A DNA stretch of 64,000 nucleotides from CAVSVP01 sp963731125 (lineage in GTDB: Bacteria > Pseudomonadota > Gammaproteobacteria > Competibacterales > Competibacteraceae): NCBI GenBank assembly GCA_963731125.1, contig CAVSVP010000004.1, positions 66,473-130,472 of the forward strand, written 5' to 3'. The notes below the pieces were generated by a model. That model did not search any database and was not told the DNA's origin. It worked only from the letters and a program-made list of their open reading frames with translations. This document shows positions 6,579-15,225 of the stretch, piece after piece. Made by a program: the position numbers and the translations under genes. Each line of letters begins with the position of its first letter. Positions within the stretch are counted from its first letter, which is position 1.

Positions 6579-9365
6579 ATCGCTAAAAAGACCCAGCCAT
6601 CTCGTTATCTGGTGGGCATTGACTTGGGTACTACTCATACCGTCGTGGCCTATGCGGATACCGCCGCGAGCGCCAAACCCGCTATTCAGCTATTTGCCAT
6701 CGACCAACTGATAGCGCCTGGTGAGGTGGCGATACGATCGTTGCTGCCGTCTCTGCGGTATCATCCAGCGCAGGGAGAAGTGTCTGAAGCGACCATTCGT
6801 TTACCCTGGAAAACCCATGATCCAGGTCAAGTGCCTAATGTTGTATTGGGAGAATTGGCCCGGGAATTGGGCACTAAGGTGCCGGGACGTTTAGTTGCAA
6901 GCGCTAAAAGTTGGCTATCCCACGGGGCGGTGGATCGTACTGCTCCTATTCTTCCATGGGGTGGTCCAGAGGACGTTCCTAAAGTGTCTCCCCTCGACGC
7001 CAGTGCCAGCTATTTGCGCCATGTCCGGGATGACTGGAACTGGCATTACCCCCAGTATCCGCTGGAACAACAGGATGTGGTTATTACCGTGCCGGCGTCT
7101 TTTGACGAGGCGGCGCGCAGCTTAACGGTGGAGGCTGCGCAGCTGGCGGGATTTCTCCGGGTTCGGTTGCTCGAAGAACCTCTAGCGGCCTGTTACGATT
7201 GGCTTTTCCGCCATCGTGAAAGCCTGGCGACGCTCTTTCAAGACATCCGACTGTTGTTGATATGCGATGTCGGCGGCGGTACCACTGACTTAACGCTGAT
7301 TCAAACGACGCCAACCGAAGGCGGCCTTAAACTAAGCCGCATTGGCGTGGGAGATCATCTGATGTTGGGTGGGGATAATATGGATTTGGCCCTGGCGCAT
7401 CACATAGAGCGACGTCTGGGCGGCGAACGGCTAAGCGCAGCCGGCTTATCGCAACTCATCCAGCAATGCCGTCTTGCCAAGGAGCGCCTGCTAGCTCCAG
7501 ACGCACCCGAGCACACCACAGTGACGGTGCTGGGGACGGGTGCCAAGCTGATTGGCGGCGCCCGTTCTGCAGAACTGAGTCGAGGCGAAGTGCGGACCCT
7601 AGTAGAAGATGGGTTTTTGCCAACGGTAGAGAGAAATGAACGTCTCCAAAGACGTCGCGCCGGTATTGTGGAATTTGGCCTATTTTATGCTGCCGACCCG
7701 GCGATAACCCGGCATGTGGCGGCTTTCTTGGCGTATCATGCGCAGGCTTCCCGGGAGGCTTTGGGTGATCGCGCACCGGCTGAGGGAGAGGTACCGGTAC
7801 CCGATGCGGTACTGCTTAACGGCGGTGTCTTTCAAAGCGCTGCGCTGGCCCGCCGACTGTTGGGGTTACTGGACAGTTGGCGGGGAGCGCCGTTACGACA
7901 GCTCGACAATGCGGACCCAAACCTGGCTGTGGCCCGAGGCGCCGTGGCTTATGGCATGGCTTGGCGGGGTCAAGGTGTGCGGATCGGCGGCGGTTCTGCA
8001 CGCAGTTATTTCCTGGTTGTGGAGGACGAACACAAACAACGGCAAGGGGTCTGCTTGCTGCCGCGGGGCATGGAGGAGGGGCAGGAAGTGCGGCTTACGG
8101 AGCGTATCTTTCGGCTGCGCTTGGGGGAGCCTGTGCGGTTCCATCTGGTGTCCTCTACCGGTGATACGTTTTATCGTCCCGGTGAAGTTGTCGGCCTTGA
8201 CGAGGAAGCGTTAACGGTTTTACCCCCGATTGCTACGGTGTTATCCGCCGGAGAGAAGACAGGAGAAATTCCGGTGCAATTGGTGGCAATGCAGACTGAA
8301 GTCGGTACTTTGGAGGTGCGTTGTGAGGCTGTAGACGATCGAACACGCCACTGGCAGTTGGCGTTTCAGTTGCGGGGCATGGAAACGACGGCAGTTGCCG
8401 CAACTAGCCATCCTCGTTTTGCCGAAGCCGCCGAATGGCTAGAGCGGTTTTATGGGTCTCGTTCCAAGGTGGTAGAACCGAAAGAGGTCAAAACACTACG
8501 CGCGCATCTGGAAAGGGTGTTGGGCAAACGAGACGATTGGGATAGCGCTTTGTTGCGGCAGTTGTTCGATGTGTTATGGCAGGGAGTACGGCGCCGTCGG
8601 CGTTCAGCTGATCATGAACGGGTGTGGTTGAGTCTGGCGGGTTATTGCCTGCGGCCGGGTTTTGGTTATCCCCTGGATGATTGGCGCGTTCAACAGCTTT
8701 GGTCTGTCTATCCGCAGGAGGTGCAATATGGCAATGAGACTCAGATTTGGTCCGAGTGGTGGACGCTGTGGCGCAGGGTTGCCGGTGGGTTAGAGGAAGC
8801 GGCCCAACTGCGGATTCTGGATGATATCGCTGCTGAGCTTAAACCCGCCTCTGGCAAAATGCAGCCCAAGAGCAAAGGTGTTAAGGGTACCAGGAAGGCA
8901 AGTTATGACGATATGGTGCGCTTAGTGGCATCTTTGGAACGGCTCCCCGCAAAGCGCAAAATTGAAGTGGGGCGTTGGCTGCTTAGCCGGTTGAGTGGCA
9001 AAGAGGAATCGCCACAAACTTGGTGGGCCATGGGAAGACTGGGTGCGCGGGCGCCGCTGTACGGTAGCGCACACAATGTAGTGCCGCGCACGCTTGCCAC
9101 AGAGTGGCTTCAGCAGTTGCTAAAGCTAGACTGGAAGAAAGTGCAGCCGGCGGCTTTTGCAGCAACCCTGCTAGCGCGATGTAGCGGCGATCGCGAGCGG
9201 GATGTAGTGGAAGATCTACGCATTACGGTGGTGCAGCGGTTACGTACGGCAAAAGCTCCGGATTCCTGGGTACGGATGGTAGAAGAAGTGGTTGAGTTAG
9301 AGGAAGTCGATGAAAGGCGGGTATTTGGCGAAGCCTTACCGCCCGGTTTAAAGTTAATCCAATAA
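6579..9365 (+). CDS. Large divergent Hsp70 with C-terminal DUF3731-like extension; probable ATC start
   Basis: A second Hsp70 of about 928 residues: YLVGIDLGTTHTV near residue 12, ICDVGGGTTDLTLI near 229, LLNGGVFQSAAL near 412, then about 370 extra mostly helical residues (from about 560) that match the DUF3731-type extension of such proteins. The start is unusual: the first ATG/GTG/TTG in frame is GTG 6612, which has no ribosome site and would begin directly on the phosphate-1 loop. An ideal AGGAGG (6567-6572) lies 6 bases before ATC 6579, giving an N terminus of IAKKTQPSRYLVGIDLG. An in-frame stop at 6564 rules out anything longer. It follows the first Hsp70 by 85 bases and is likely co-transcribed. 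Confidence 0.85.
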   Translation: MAKKTQPSRYLVGIDLGTTHTVVAYADTAASAKPAIQLFAIDQLIAPGEVAIRSLLPSLRYHPAQGEVSEATIRLPWKTHDPGQVPNVVLGELARELGTKVPGRLVASAKSWLSHGAVDRTAPILPWGGPEDVPKVSPLDASASYLRHVRDDWNWHYPQYPLEQQDVVITVPASFDEAARSLTVEAAQLAGFLRVRLLEEPLAACYDWLFRHRESLATLFQDIRLLLICDVGGGTTDLTLIQTTPTEGGLKLSRIGVGDHLMLGGDNMDLALAHHIERRLGGERLSAAGLSQLIQQCRLAKERLLAPDAPEHTTVTVLGTGAKLIGGARSAELSRGEVRTLVEDGFLPTVERNERLQRRRAGIVEFGLFYAADPAITRHVAAFLAYHAQASREALGDRAPAEGEVPVPDAVLLNGGVFQSAALARRLLGLLDSWRGAPLRQLDNADPNLAVARGAVAYGMAWRGQGVRIGGGSARSYFLVVEDEHKQRQGVCLLPRGMEEGQEVRLTERIFRLRLGEPVRFHLVSSTGDTFYRPGEVVGLDEEALTVLPPIATVLSAGEKTGEIPVQLVAMQTEVGTLEVRCEAVDDRTRHWQLAFQLRGMETTAVAATSHPRFAEAAEWLERFYGSRSKVVEPKEVKTLRAHLERVLGKRDDWDSALLRQLFDVLWQGVRRRRRSADHERVWLSLAGYCLRPGFGYPLDDWRVQQLWSVYPQEVQYGNETQIWSEWWTLWRRVAGGLEEAAQLRILDDIAAELKPASGKMQPKSKGVKGTRKASYDDMVRLVASLERLPAKRKIEVGRWLLSRLSGKEESPQTWWAMGRLGARAPLYGSAHNVVPRTLATEWLQQLLKLDWKKVQPAAFAATLLARCSGDRERDVVEDLRITVVQRLRTAKAPDSWVRMVEEVVELEEVDERRVFGEALPPGLKLIQ

Positions 9366-9431
9366 GATTATTGTTTTTCAAGGATAACCATGATGTTGCA
9401 AGATGACATCCTCTACCCCCATAGGGGTATC

Positions 9432-9608
9432 TTAGAGATGGATGACGCGCGGATCTCTTTTTTGATATTCCCGCACGGCTTTTTGTAGTCCTTCCTCGAA
9501 CTGACGGATTTCCAACTCTCGTTCCACTTTGACGATGAGAATGCGTAGCTCATCTGTATCCATATTGCTTAAATCGATATGCGTTCGCCGCTGTGATGAT
9601 GCAAGCAT
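9432..9608 (-). CDS. Small hypothetical protein, 58 aa, coiled-coil-like
   Basis: Read on the minus strand this ORF starts at ATG 9608 with AGGAG 7 bases upstream and ends at TAA 9432. The product begins MLASSQRRTHIDLSNM and continues with a charged helix (ELRILIVKVERELEIRQFEE, then KAVREYQKRDP) likely to form a coiled coil. No family is recognised. The good ribosome site and the amphipathic composition make it more likely real than chance. A 15-bp sequence, GGTATCTTAGAxATG, occurs both over its 3' end (9426-9440) and just upstream of its start (9641-9655), 215 bases apart. Confidence 0.55.
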   Translation of the reverse strand: MLASSQRRTHIDLSNMDTDELRILIVKVERELEIRQFEEGLQKAVREYQKRDPRVIHL

Positions 9609-9680
9609 TGATGACTCCTAGATCTTATGAGTATCCCCTGGGTATCTTAGAAATGCCCCGATTGATTCGGGCGTAAAACT

Positions 9681-9719
9681 ACTCTGCGGGTTAGTCATGA
9701 CTGATTAACCCGATAGAGT
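9681..9719. repeat. Strong imperfect palindrome / hairpin
   Basis: The core CGGGTTAGTCA (9687-9697) pairs with TGATTAACCCG (9702-9712) over 11 positions with one G-U and a 4-base TGAC loop. Outer arms ACTCT (9681-9685) and AGAGT (9715-9719) extend it after a small bulge. No T tract follows on either strand, so it is not an obvious intrinsic terminator. It could be a regulator site, part of a small RNA or a repeat-family member. Confidence 0.6.
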
Positions 9720-9915
9720 TAGCAACTGGAATTGCCAAATACCCTTATTACAGTTCTAATAATGACTTAGGCTACTGCTTTTTAATGCATTTATGGGTGA
9801 AAACAGTACTAGAATGTTAATCCTTTGGCAGAAATAGCATTATGTTGTTTTTGGGTCCGGATCACCGCGGATCTTTGACAACCGCGCCTTTGCTTAAGAC
9901 TAGGTGGTGAATGCC

Positions 9916-9929
9916 GGTTTTGCAAAACC
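9916..9929. promoter_or_regulatory. 14-bp perfect palindrome, possible operator
   Basis: GGTTTTGCAAAACC is a perfect 14-base dyad in the lower-GC gap, about 320 bases upstream of the lipoprotein gene. Its size and symmetry fit a dimeric repressor site, but I do not recognise the consensus. Confidence 0.3.
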
Positions 9930-10249
9930 ATTTCCATGCCTACCGTAACTTTTCGAATTCATTATAAGGCTTGGTTTAATAATAATCATTTTCTTAGGCC
10001 TTAACGGTATTAAAGCCAAAAATGGCTGGTGTCAACTCATTAATTATTGCTTTCTATTATTGCTTTGTCTAGCGCTTACAAAGACCTTTAAATGCATTGA
10101 TAAGTTTCTGCCCTTTTCCGTATGACTTTATTGAGAAAGCGGCTAGCGAATCTTTACATGGGCCATGCAGTGAATTTCTAATGCCTGCAGATGTCGATAA
10201 GAGTTGGTGCTTGTCATCTGGGTAATAATCTTCATCCTTGGAGATATTA

Positions 10250-10804
10250 ATGAGGAGAGCAGCGCTAGTTGTTCTGCTAATCTTTTTGGTGGGATGCCAA
10301 AATTTCGTAGAGCGCGATGAGAATTCACCTTTTTATATGGTGCCCAGCGGTTCTAGATTGTTGCTGCACTACGATATGGTGATTCCTCCGTACAAATTAA
10401 CAACGTATATTCAGAACGGAAGGATGGTGTATGCGCCGAATCAATACTATCCCTTCTGTAGGTTTGAGCTGCGCCAGGTCAAAGAAACTCCCCAACGGGT
10501 TGCGCCTGATACATTCGAGATTTACCAAACGAGTCGGCAGACCGGGGTATTCGCGGCTGTGAGTTCTTTGCAGCAGTTTGCCGGCCTGACGTTTGGGAAT
10601 TCAGGCGACGGTAAGCCAAGTCCCATTGTTTACGCTACCCGAATGGATCTGCGCTCTCCCCAGCAGCCTGAGGTGTTTCGGCTCACCTGCGGACATCTCC
10701 AGGATCCGAATCTTGCAGCCAGGCATTTGTCGATCAACCAAATTCGTGAAGCGTTGGGCAACGTTTTTACTCTGCAATTGCCTTCCGAGAAAAACCGTAG
10801 TTGA
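10250..10804 (+). CDS. Hypothetical outer- or inner-membrane lipoprotein
   Basis: The 184-residue product begins MRRAALVVLLIFLVGCQ, a lipoprotein signal peptide with lipobox LVGC, so it is probably lipidated and anchored in the cell envelope. The mature part (about 168 residues) has features such as YDMVIPPYKLTTYIQNG and DTFEIYQTSRQTGVF but no family I recognise. ATG 10250 is used because TTGGAG lies 6 bases upstream; a start 12 bases earlier is possible. It converges on the large glycosyltransferase gene. Confidence 0.7.
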   Translation: MRRAALVVLLIFLVGCQNFVERDENSPFYMVPSGSRLLLHYDMVIPPYKLTTYIQNGRMVYAPNQYYPFCRFELRQVKETPQRVAPDTFEIYQTSRQTGVFAAVSSLQQFAGLTFGNSGDGKPSPIVYATRMDLRSPQQPEVFRLTCGHLQDPNLAARHLSINQIREALGNVFTLQLPSEKNRS

Positions 10805-10904
10805 TGATGTCGCTAAGTGTTTTTCATTAGAAGGCATCTATTTAACTGTTTTATGGAGCCACGATGCCGGACCCTATATCGGGAAAAGTGACTAAAGTCT
10901 TTGC

Positions 10905-13900
10905 CTAATTTAAGAGGCGGCCGTTGGGAAGTCTGTTCAGGTGCTGGACCACAATTCGCTCCAGGGTCTTCTCATAGGAGGTTCGTTCGAAGCTATGTGA
11001 CTTTCTTATAGCCCGTTCAGCCATTGCCCAAAATTTTTCTGATTTCTCCTCAAACAGCTCAATACAGCGTTGAGTCTTTTCGCTAAGCTCCTGTATATTG
11101 TTGAAGAGAAAGCCGGTCACACCTTCCTCGACGGTTTCTGCTTGCCCGCCGCCATTGATCACCACCGGCACACAGCCGTAACCCATCGCTTCCACAGTGG
11201 TAATTCCGAAGTGTTCGTAGCGGTCTGGATACAGTCGGAGGTCTTCTTCAAGTCCAGTGGCATGCCAATAGATGGCTGCTTTGCGGTACAAAGCCTGAAG
11301 TTTTTCGAAAGCCAGATTCTCAAAGACGTTAATTGAATAGCCGGCGGCGGCTTGTTTTACTGCCTGGAAATAGGCCATGTGCTCTGGGCTGACGTTGCCC
11401 ACCAGTACAAGCCGCCAATTGCGATATCGCGAACTTTGGTACTGCAGGGCTATGAAAGCTTTAACGAGCTCCAATTGTTTCTTGCAATGGCCATCGTTGA
11501 AGAACCGCCCGACGTTGAGAATGATTCTTTCTTTATTGTCAAAGGTGGTTTCGCCCTCGGGCAGAGACACCGAGGGATAGAGTACTTCTCCAGATACACC
11601 CCAATAATGTCGAGTCCATTCCAACGTGTAATGTGAATTGCACAGAAAGTTTGTATAGCTGTGAATAAACTCCTTGTTTTCCTTCGAGCGTCCCGATAGG
11701 TTATACGGAAAACTGACTACATAGAAAGAGACAGGGCAGTGGCATTTAAGATCTGAGCCGAATGTGGAGTTAATGAAAAGTGAGTATTCCTGGGTGATTT
11801 TGGGGTTGTGATGAATCTCCAGCGCCGTCACCAACCGTTTTCGACATCCCTTAAGGTTTAAATTAAATTTGCTTTCGATATCAACAATACTGAACTCATT
11901 CTCGCTTATTAAATCGACCAAGCCGTAGCGCTGCAGCCTCTGGGCCATAACTCCAGCGTGATGTTCGGCGCCACCGAGCGTATACCAGAAATTGTTATAG
12001 ATGCCGATTGTGGGAAAAAACCGTTCCCTGTTGTAGAAACTGCCTTGCCGGATGGCTGGCAGGAGTCGGTTCCAGTCGGCGAAGATCTGTGGAATCAGAA
12101 CAGCAAATTCCTTTTCTATTTGGGATACGGATTCCTTTGTATAATAGTTTCTCAGGTGATTGAGGTGCAGTTGTGCCTTGCGGTACTCGCTCTTCCAAAA
12201 CTGCTCGGAAAAGTGCAAAGCGTAGAACAACACTCTGTTTCTGTTGACATGGAATCGGAAAAAGGCCGAATTTTCCTTCGACGTGGATGCGTGCTTGTGG
12301 TAGATGACGCTCCTCGGATAATAAATAAGTTCAAATCCCGACTGCCGGATCCTTAGGGAAAGGTCCGTGTCTTCGAAGTAGGCGAAAAGTTGATCGGCGA
12401 AAATGGATCTTCCCGCTAGTGCTTCGGGCCTCACCAGCATCGCACAACCGCATAGTGCGTCCACCTTTTCTACTCTGTCAAATTGCCCCGCGTCCAGTTC
12501 GCCGAAACCCCGGTCGAATACGTCGCCGTTGGTGGTAACCGTGGAGGCAGCGTTATTGATGACGAAAGCGGCGGCTCCAGCTGCCGCAGAAAGATCGACC
12601 GATGCCTGTTTCCAGGCTTGCGAGGCGACTTCCAGACTGGCAAGTAGCGGGCCGTCCTTTACGTACACTTTGACATTGACGTTTTTTTCACCAATCGCTC
12701 GCAGATTTAGATCCATTGAATGTTGGCCTTGACAAACCGGAAAGAGCAATTCTCCCCATTTTTCAATGATCCTGACACGCCGTACGTTGTCATCCTTTTC
12801 CACTGAGAAGCCTGATTTATAGAAGATCTTAGGGTAGACGCGAGCAGATTCCTCGAGAGTGCTTACGTCCATCTCGATGTTGCCGAATTCCCCGTACATG
12901 CCATCAAGCCTAATCTGCAGCAGCAGAAACTTTTTCCAGAAAAGGATTTTTGGTCCGACAATTCCGGCATTGGGGTATTTAGTCATACAACCCACTAACC
13001 GCTCTAAGCAATCAGTTTCTATTTCTGTGTCATTGTTTAAAAGACAGTACAGATTCCCGGTAGCAACTTCGGAAGCGATGTTATTTCCGGCGGCAAAACC
13101 AAGGTTTTGCTGCAACGAAATGACTCGAACTTCGGGATAGTGCAGTTTCATCCATTCAACCGAATTATCCTGCGAACAGTTGTCTACGATAATGACTTCA
13201 AAATTTCTGTAAGTTTGCAGGCGCAGTGAATCCAACAGATTTAGAAGATGTGCCTGGCCGTTGTAATTCACAATCAATACGCTGACTTTAGGCTGCGGCT
13301 CCAGTTTCGGCAGACCATCTAAGACTGAGTGGGATCGGAGAATGGGCGAATATAATTCTGCTAATGCTGGGGTTGTCCTTCCCACCATGCGCTGATAATA
13401 ATCCACCACGCCTCTGGCAGTGCCAGGCTTTTTGAAAAACGTAATATAGGCGTTCCTGACGCGCTCCCGGTTGATTAACCGGCCGATCTTGACGGGATGA
13501 CGCAGCATTAGAAAAAGCAGGTTTGTGGCCGGAGTCAGATTCGGAGTGTGTTTAATGCCAGGCTCAAATAAAAGGTCGTAGCCCTTACGGGCCGGCCAGG
13601 TAATCAGTCGCCCTAGCTTGTAGCTCAGCGAAGCTTGTACCGCCGTAAGGTCGTTTTCCAGATTGACTACTTCTGTCTCTCGCTGCCAGACAATTTGCCG
13701 TATATCTTCTTCAGTTTTTTGAGCGAATTTTTCCTGCGCGTCACCCAGTTGCCGAATCGTAAATCTGAGTTCGGCGATTTCAAGGTCTTTATTCTGTTTG
13801 AGCTTCTCGTAACTTAACGATAAGTCATCGTACTTGAATTGCAGTTGTTGAATTTCTTGCTGATGTTTTTCTGCAAAATGGCGCAGTTCGAATTCTCTTT

Positions 13901-15077
13901 CCGCCTGCAGCACTTTATGCTCGTCCAGTAAGTCGGTATGCTGCCGCCGAAGGTGCTCGATGTCGTGCTCTATCTGGAAGCTCAACTGCTTCACGTCTTC
14001 TTCGGTTTTTCTCTGCATTTCCTTATATTGATCTATCAAGCATTCCAGATTAGCTCTCCTTCTGGTGAGATCATGCTTGAGTTCCATATGATTTTTAGCT
14101 TCTTGCAATTCTAGTTCCTTTTGATTGATGGACTTGATTAGCTTGTTGACTTTTTTATTAAGAACGTAGACCTCATTGCGCTCTTTTTTGAAGTAGTCGA
14201 GATGCGCTCTAAAGTTGGCGTATTCAAGGTTGTTGCGCGGAATGCTCGAGAGAAGTTTCTTGATCTTCTGTTTCGACCAACGCCCATGGCAAAAGTCGGA
14301 AAGAAGATTGTAAACGGGTAGTACTTGATCCAGTCCGTGCAAAGCACACTGCTGTTCAAGTACAGACTGATCCGCTTGGTGATGGCGTAGCGATTGATCC
14401 ACGAAGGTAGCAACAAAGTCCTGCAGCTTATCTCCGTCCACCTCGTAGTTTCGATGAGCTTGATTGAGTTCTCTGCCGAGACGGCGTATTTCTTGTTCGG
14501 TATCACTAAGCAGTTTGTTATAGGATACGAAGACTTTCTTTTCCGGGCGCTCAAACATGTTGGTAAGTGCAGCGTAATACCAGTTGAGCCAGAGCCGAAG
14601 TCCTTTCTCGGTTGAAAAGTGATTTCTGCTGGAAAGAGAGTTTGCTACATCCAAAGGGCTGCGCAAGGAAATGACGAACTGCACGTTCAGCCCAAGCTCA
14701 TCCACAACGCATAGCCAAAAAGGTAGCAGCACGCAAAGGCGTGGGTCCTTAACGCAGAAAGTGTTCGCTTGAGCACGTCTTTTGGTAAGCAAGGCATGCA
14801 ACTTGTCTCGATAAGGCGAAAGCTCAGGTTCTTGGGGATCGAAGCCGTAAATTGTCGTCGGGGCGTCCCAATAAAGGTTAAGCGTGTCGAGTAGCGCCTC
14901 ATTCAAAGAGAAGGCCTGGCGGTCTTCCATGAAGCCTTTGGGATTATCCGAAGCCGGAGGCAGCAGATCGTCACCTAGATCCGCTCCGGTTACCTCTACG
15001 GCTTTTGCTACCAAGCTTGTGCCGGCACGGTGGGCACCAATGACGAGCACCAATTGGTTAATGAATGTTTTATCCAT
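10905..15077 (-). CDS. Sulfotransferase / coiled-coil / GT2 / GT4 multidomain protein (1390 aa)
   Basis: Four parts can be read in order. Residues about 8-290 are a PAPS-type sulfotransferase: P-loop IGAHRAGTSLV near 13-23 and the 3'-phosphate-binding FVISLRSPLDVANSL near 135. About 296-482 is a long charged coiled coil. About 590-945 is a family-2 glycosyltransferase: VSVLIVNYNG, LLNNDTEIE, and a second half CGCAMLVRPEAL with YFEDTDLSLRIRQSG, separated by an insert of about 130 residues. About 1020-1390 is a GT-B family-4 transferase with NVGRFF and HFGITTVEAMGYG. It is cytoplasmic or membrane-associated and probably builds and sulfates a surface glycan. Being so long in one frame, it is probably intact and under selection. 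Confidence 0.85.
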   Translation of the reverse strand: MDKTFINQLVLVIGAHRAGTSLVAKAVEVTGADLGDDLLPPASDNPKGFMEDRQAFSLNEALLDTLNLYWDAPTTIYGFDPQEPELSPYRDKLHALLTKRRAQANTFCVKDPRLCVLLPFWLCVVDELGLNVQFVISLRSPLDVANSLSSRNHFSTEKGLRLWLNWYYAALTNMFERPEKKVFVSYNKLLSDTEQEIRRLGRELNQAHRNYEVDGDKLQDFVATFVDQSLRHHQADQSVLEQQCALHGLDQVLPVYNLLSDFCHGRWSKQKIKKLLSSIPRNNLEYANFRAHLDYFKKERNEVYVLNKKVNKLIKSINQKELELQEAKNHMELKHDLTRRRANLECLIDQYKEMQRKTEEDVKQLSFQIEHDIEHLRRQHTDLLDEHKVLQAEREFELRHFAEKHQQEIQQLQFKYDDLSLSYEKLKQNKDLEIAELRFTIRQLGDAQEKFAQKTEEDIRQIVWQRETEVVNLENDLTAVQASLSYKLGRLITWPARKGYDLLFEPGIKHTPNLTPATNLLFLMLRHPVKIGRLINRERVRNAYITFFKKPGTARGVVDYYQRMVGRTTPALAELYSPILRSHSVLDGLPKLEPQPKVSVLIVNYNGQAHLLNLLDSLRLQTYRNFEVIIVDNCSQDNSVEWMKLHYPEVRVISLQQNLGFAAGNNIASEVATGNLYCLLNNDTEIETDCLERLVGCMTKYPNAGIVGPKILFWKKFLLLQIRLDGMYGEFGNIEMDVSTLEESARVYPKIFYKSGFSVEKDDNVRRVRIIEKWGELLFPVCQGQHSMDLNLRAIGEKNVNVKVYVKDGPLLASLEVASQAWKQASVDLSAAAGAAAFVINNAASTVTTNGDVFDRGFGELDAGQFDRVEKVDALCGCAMLVRPEALAGRSIFADQLFAYFEDTDLSLRIRQSGFELIYYPRSVIYHKHASTSKENSAFFRFHVNRNRVLFYALHFSEQFWKSEYRKAQLHLNHLRNYYTKESVSQIEKEFAVLIPQIFADWNRLLPAIRQGSFYNRERFFPTIGIYNNFWYTLGGAEHHAGVMAQRLQRYGLVDLISENEFSIVDIESKFNLNLKGCRKRLVTALEIHHNPKITQEYSLFINSTFGSDLKCHCPVSFYVVSFPYNLSGRSKENKEFIHSYTNFLCNSHYTLEWTRHYWGVSGEVLYPSVSLPEGETTFDNKERIILNVGRFFNDGHCKKQLELVKAFIALQYQSSRYRNWRLVLVGNVSPEHMAYFQAVKQAAAGYSINVFENLAFEKLQALYRKAAIYWHATGLEEDLRLYPDRYEHFGITTVEAMGYGCVPVVINGGGQAETVEEGVTGFLFNNIQELSEKTQRCIELFEEKSEKFWAMAERAIRKSHSFERTSYEKTLERIVVQHLNRLPNGRLLN

Positions 15078-15109
15078 AACAGGACTTTGGCCATTGTTTA
15101 CAAATCAAA

Positions 15110-15225
15110 CGCTTAAGAACCTCTTACCTTCATCTTCTCCCCTTCGGGGGAAGGAATAAATCCTTTAGTATTAATTTCTTAATTGTCTCTTCCTTGGTGG
15201 GAGATAGTTGGGGTTAGGGAGGATT
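15110..15225. repeat. REP-like degenerate repeat with GC-rich hairpins
   Basis: The stretch holds CTCCCCTTCGGGGG (a C4/G4 hairpin, 15137-15150) and, further on, TCTCTTCCTTGGTGGGAGA followed by GTTGGGGTTAGGGAGG. This resembles the common dispersed gammaproteobacterial repeat in which a CTCCC...GGGAG hairpin is followed by GTTGGGGTxAGGG. It lies between two minus-strand genes, and the last codons (NPP-stop) of the upstream sulfotransferase are inside it. Confidence 0.45.

Larger units (their letters stand above)
9609..10249 (+). other. Intergenic region, 641 bases, lower GC, with hairpins
   Basis: No convincing gene is seen on either strand. The region is AT-richer than its surroundings and contains one strong imperfect palindrome (9681-9719), one short perfect palindrome (9916-9929) and the direct repeat copy at 9641-9655. 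It should contain the promoters of the 58-aa gene (minus) and of the lipoprotein gene (plus). It may also hide a non-coding RNA, which cannot be decided by eye. Confidence 0.6.
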
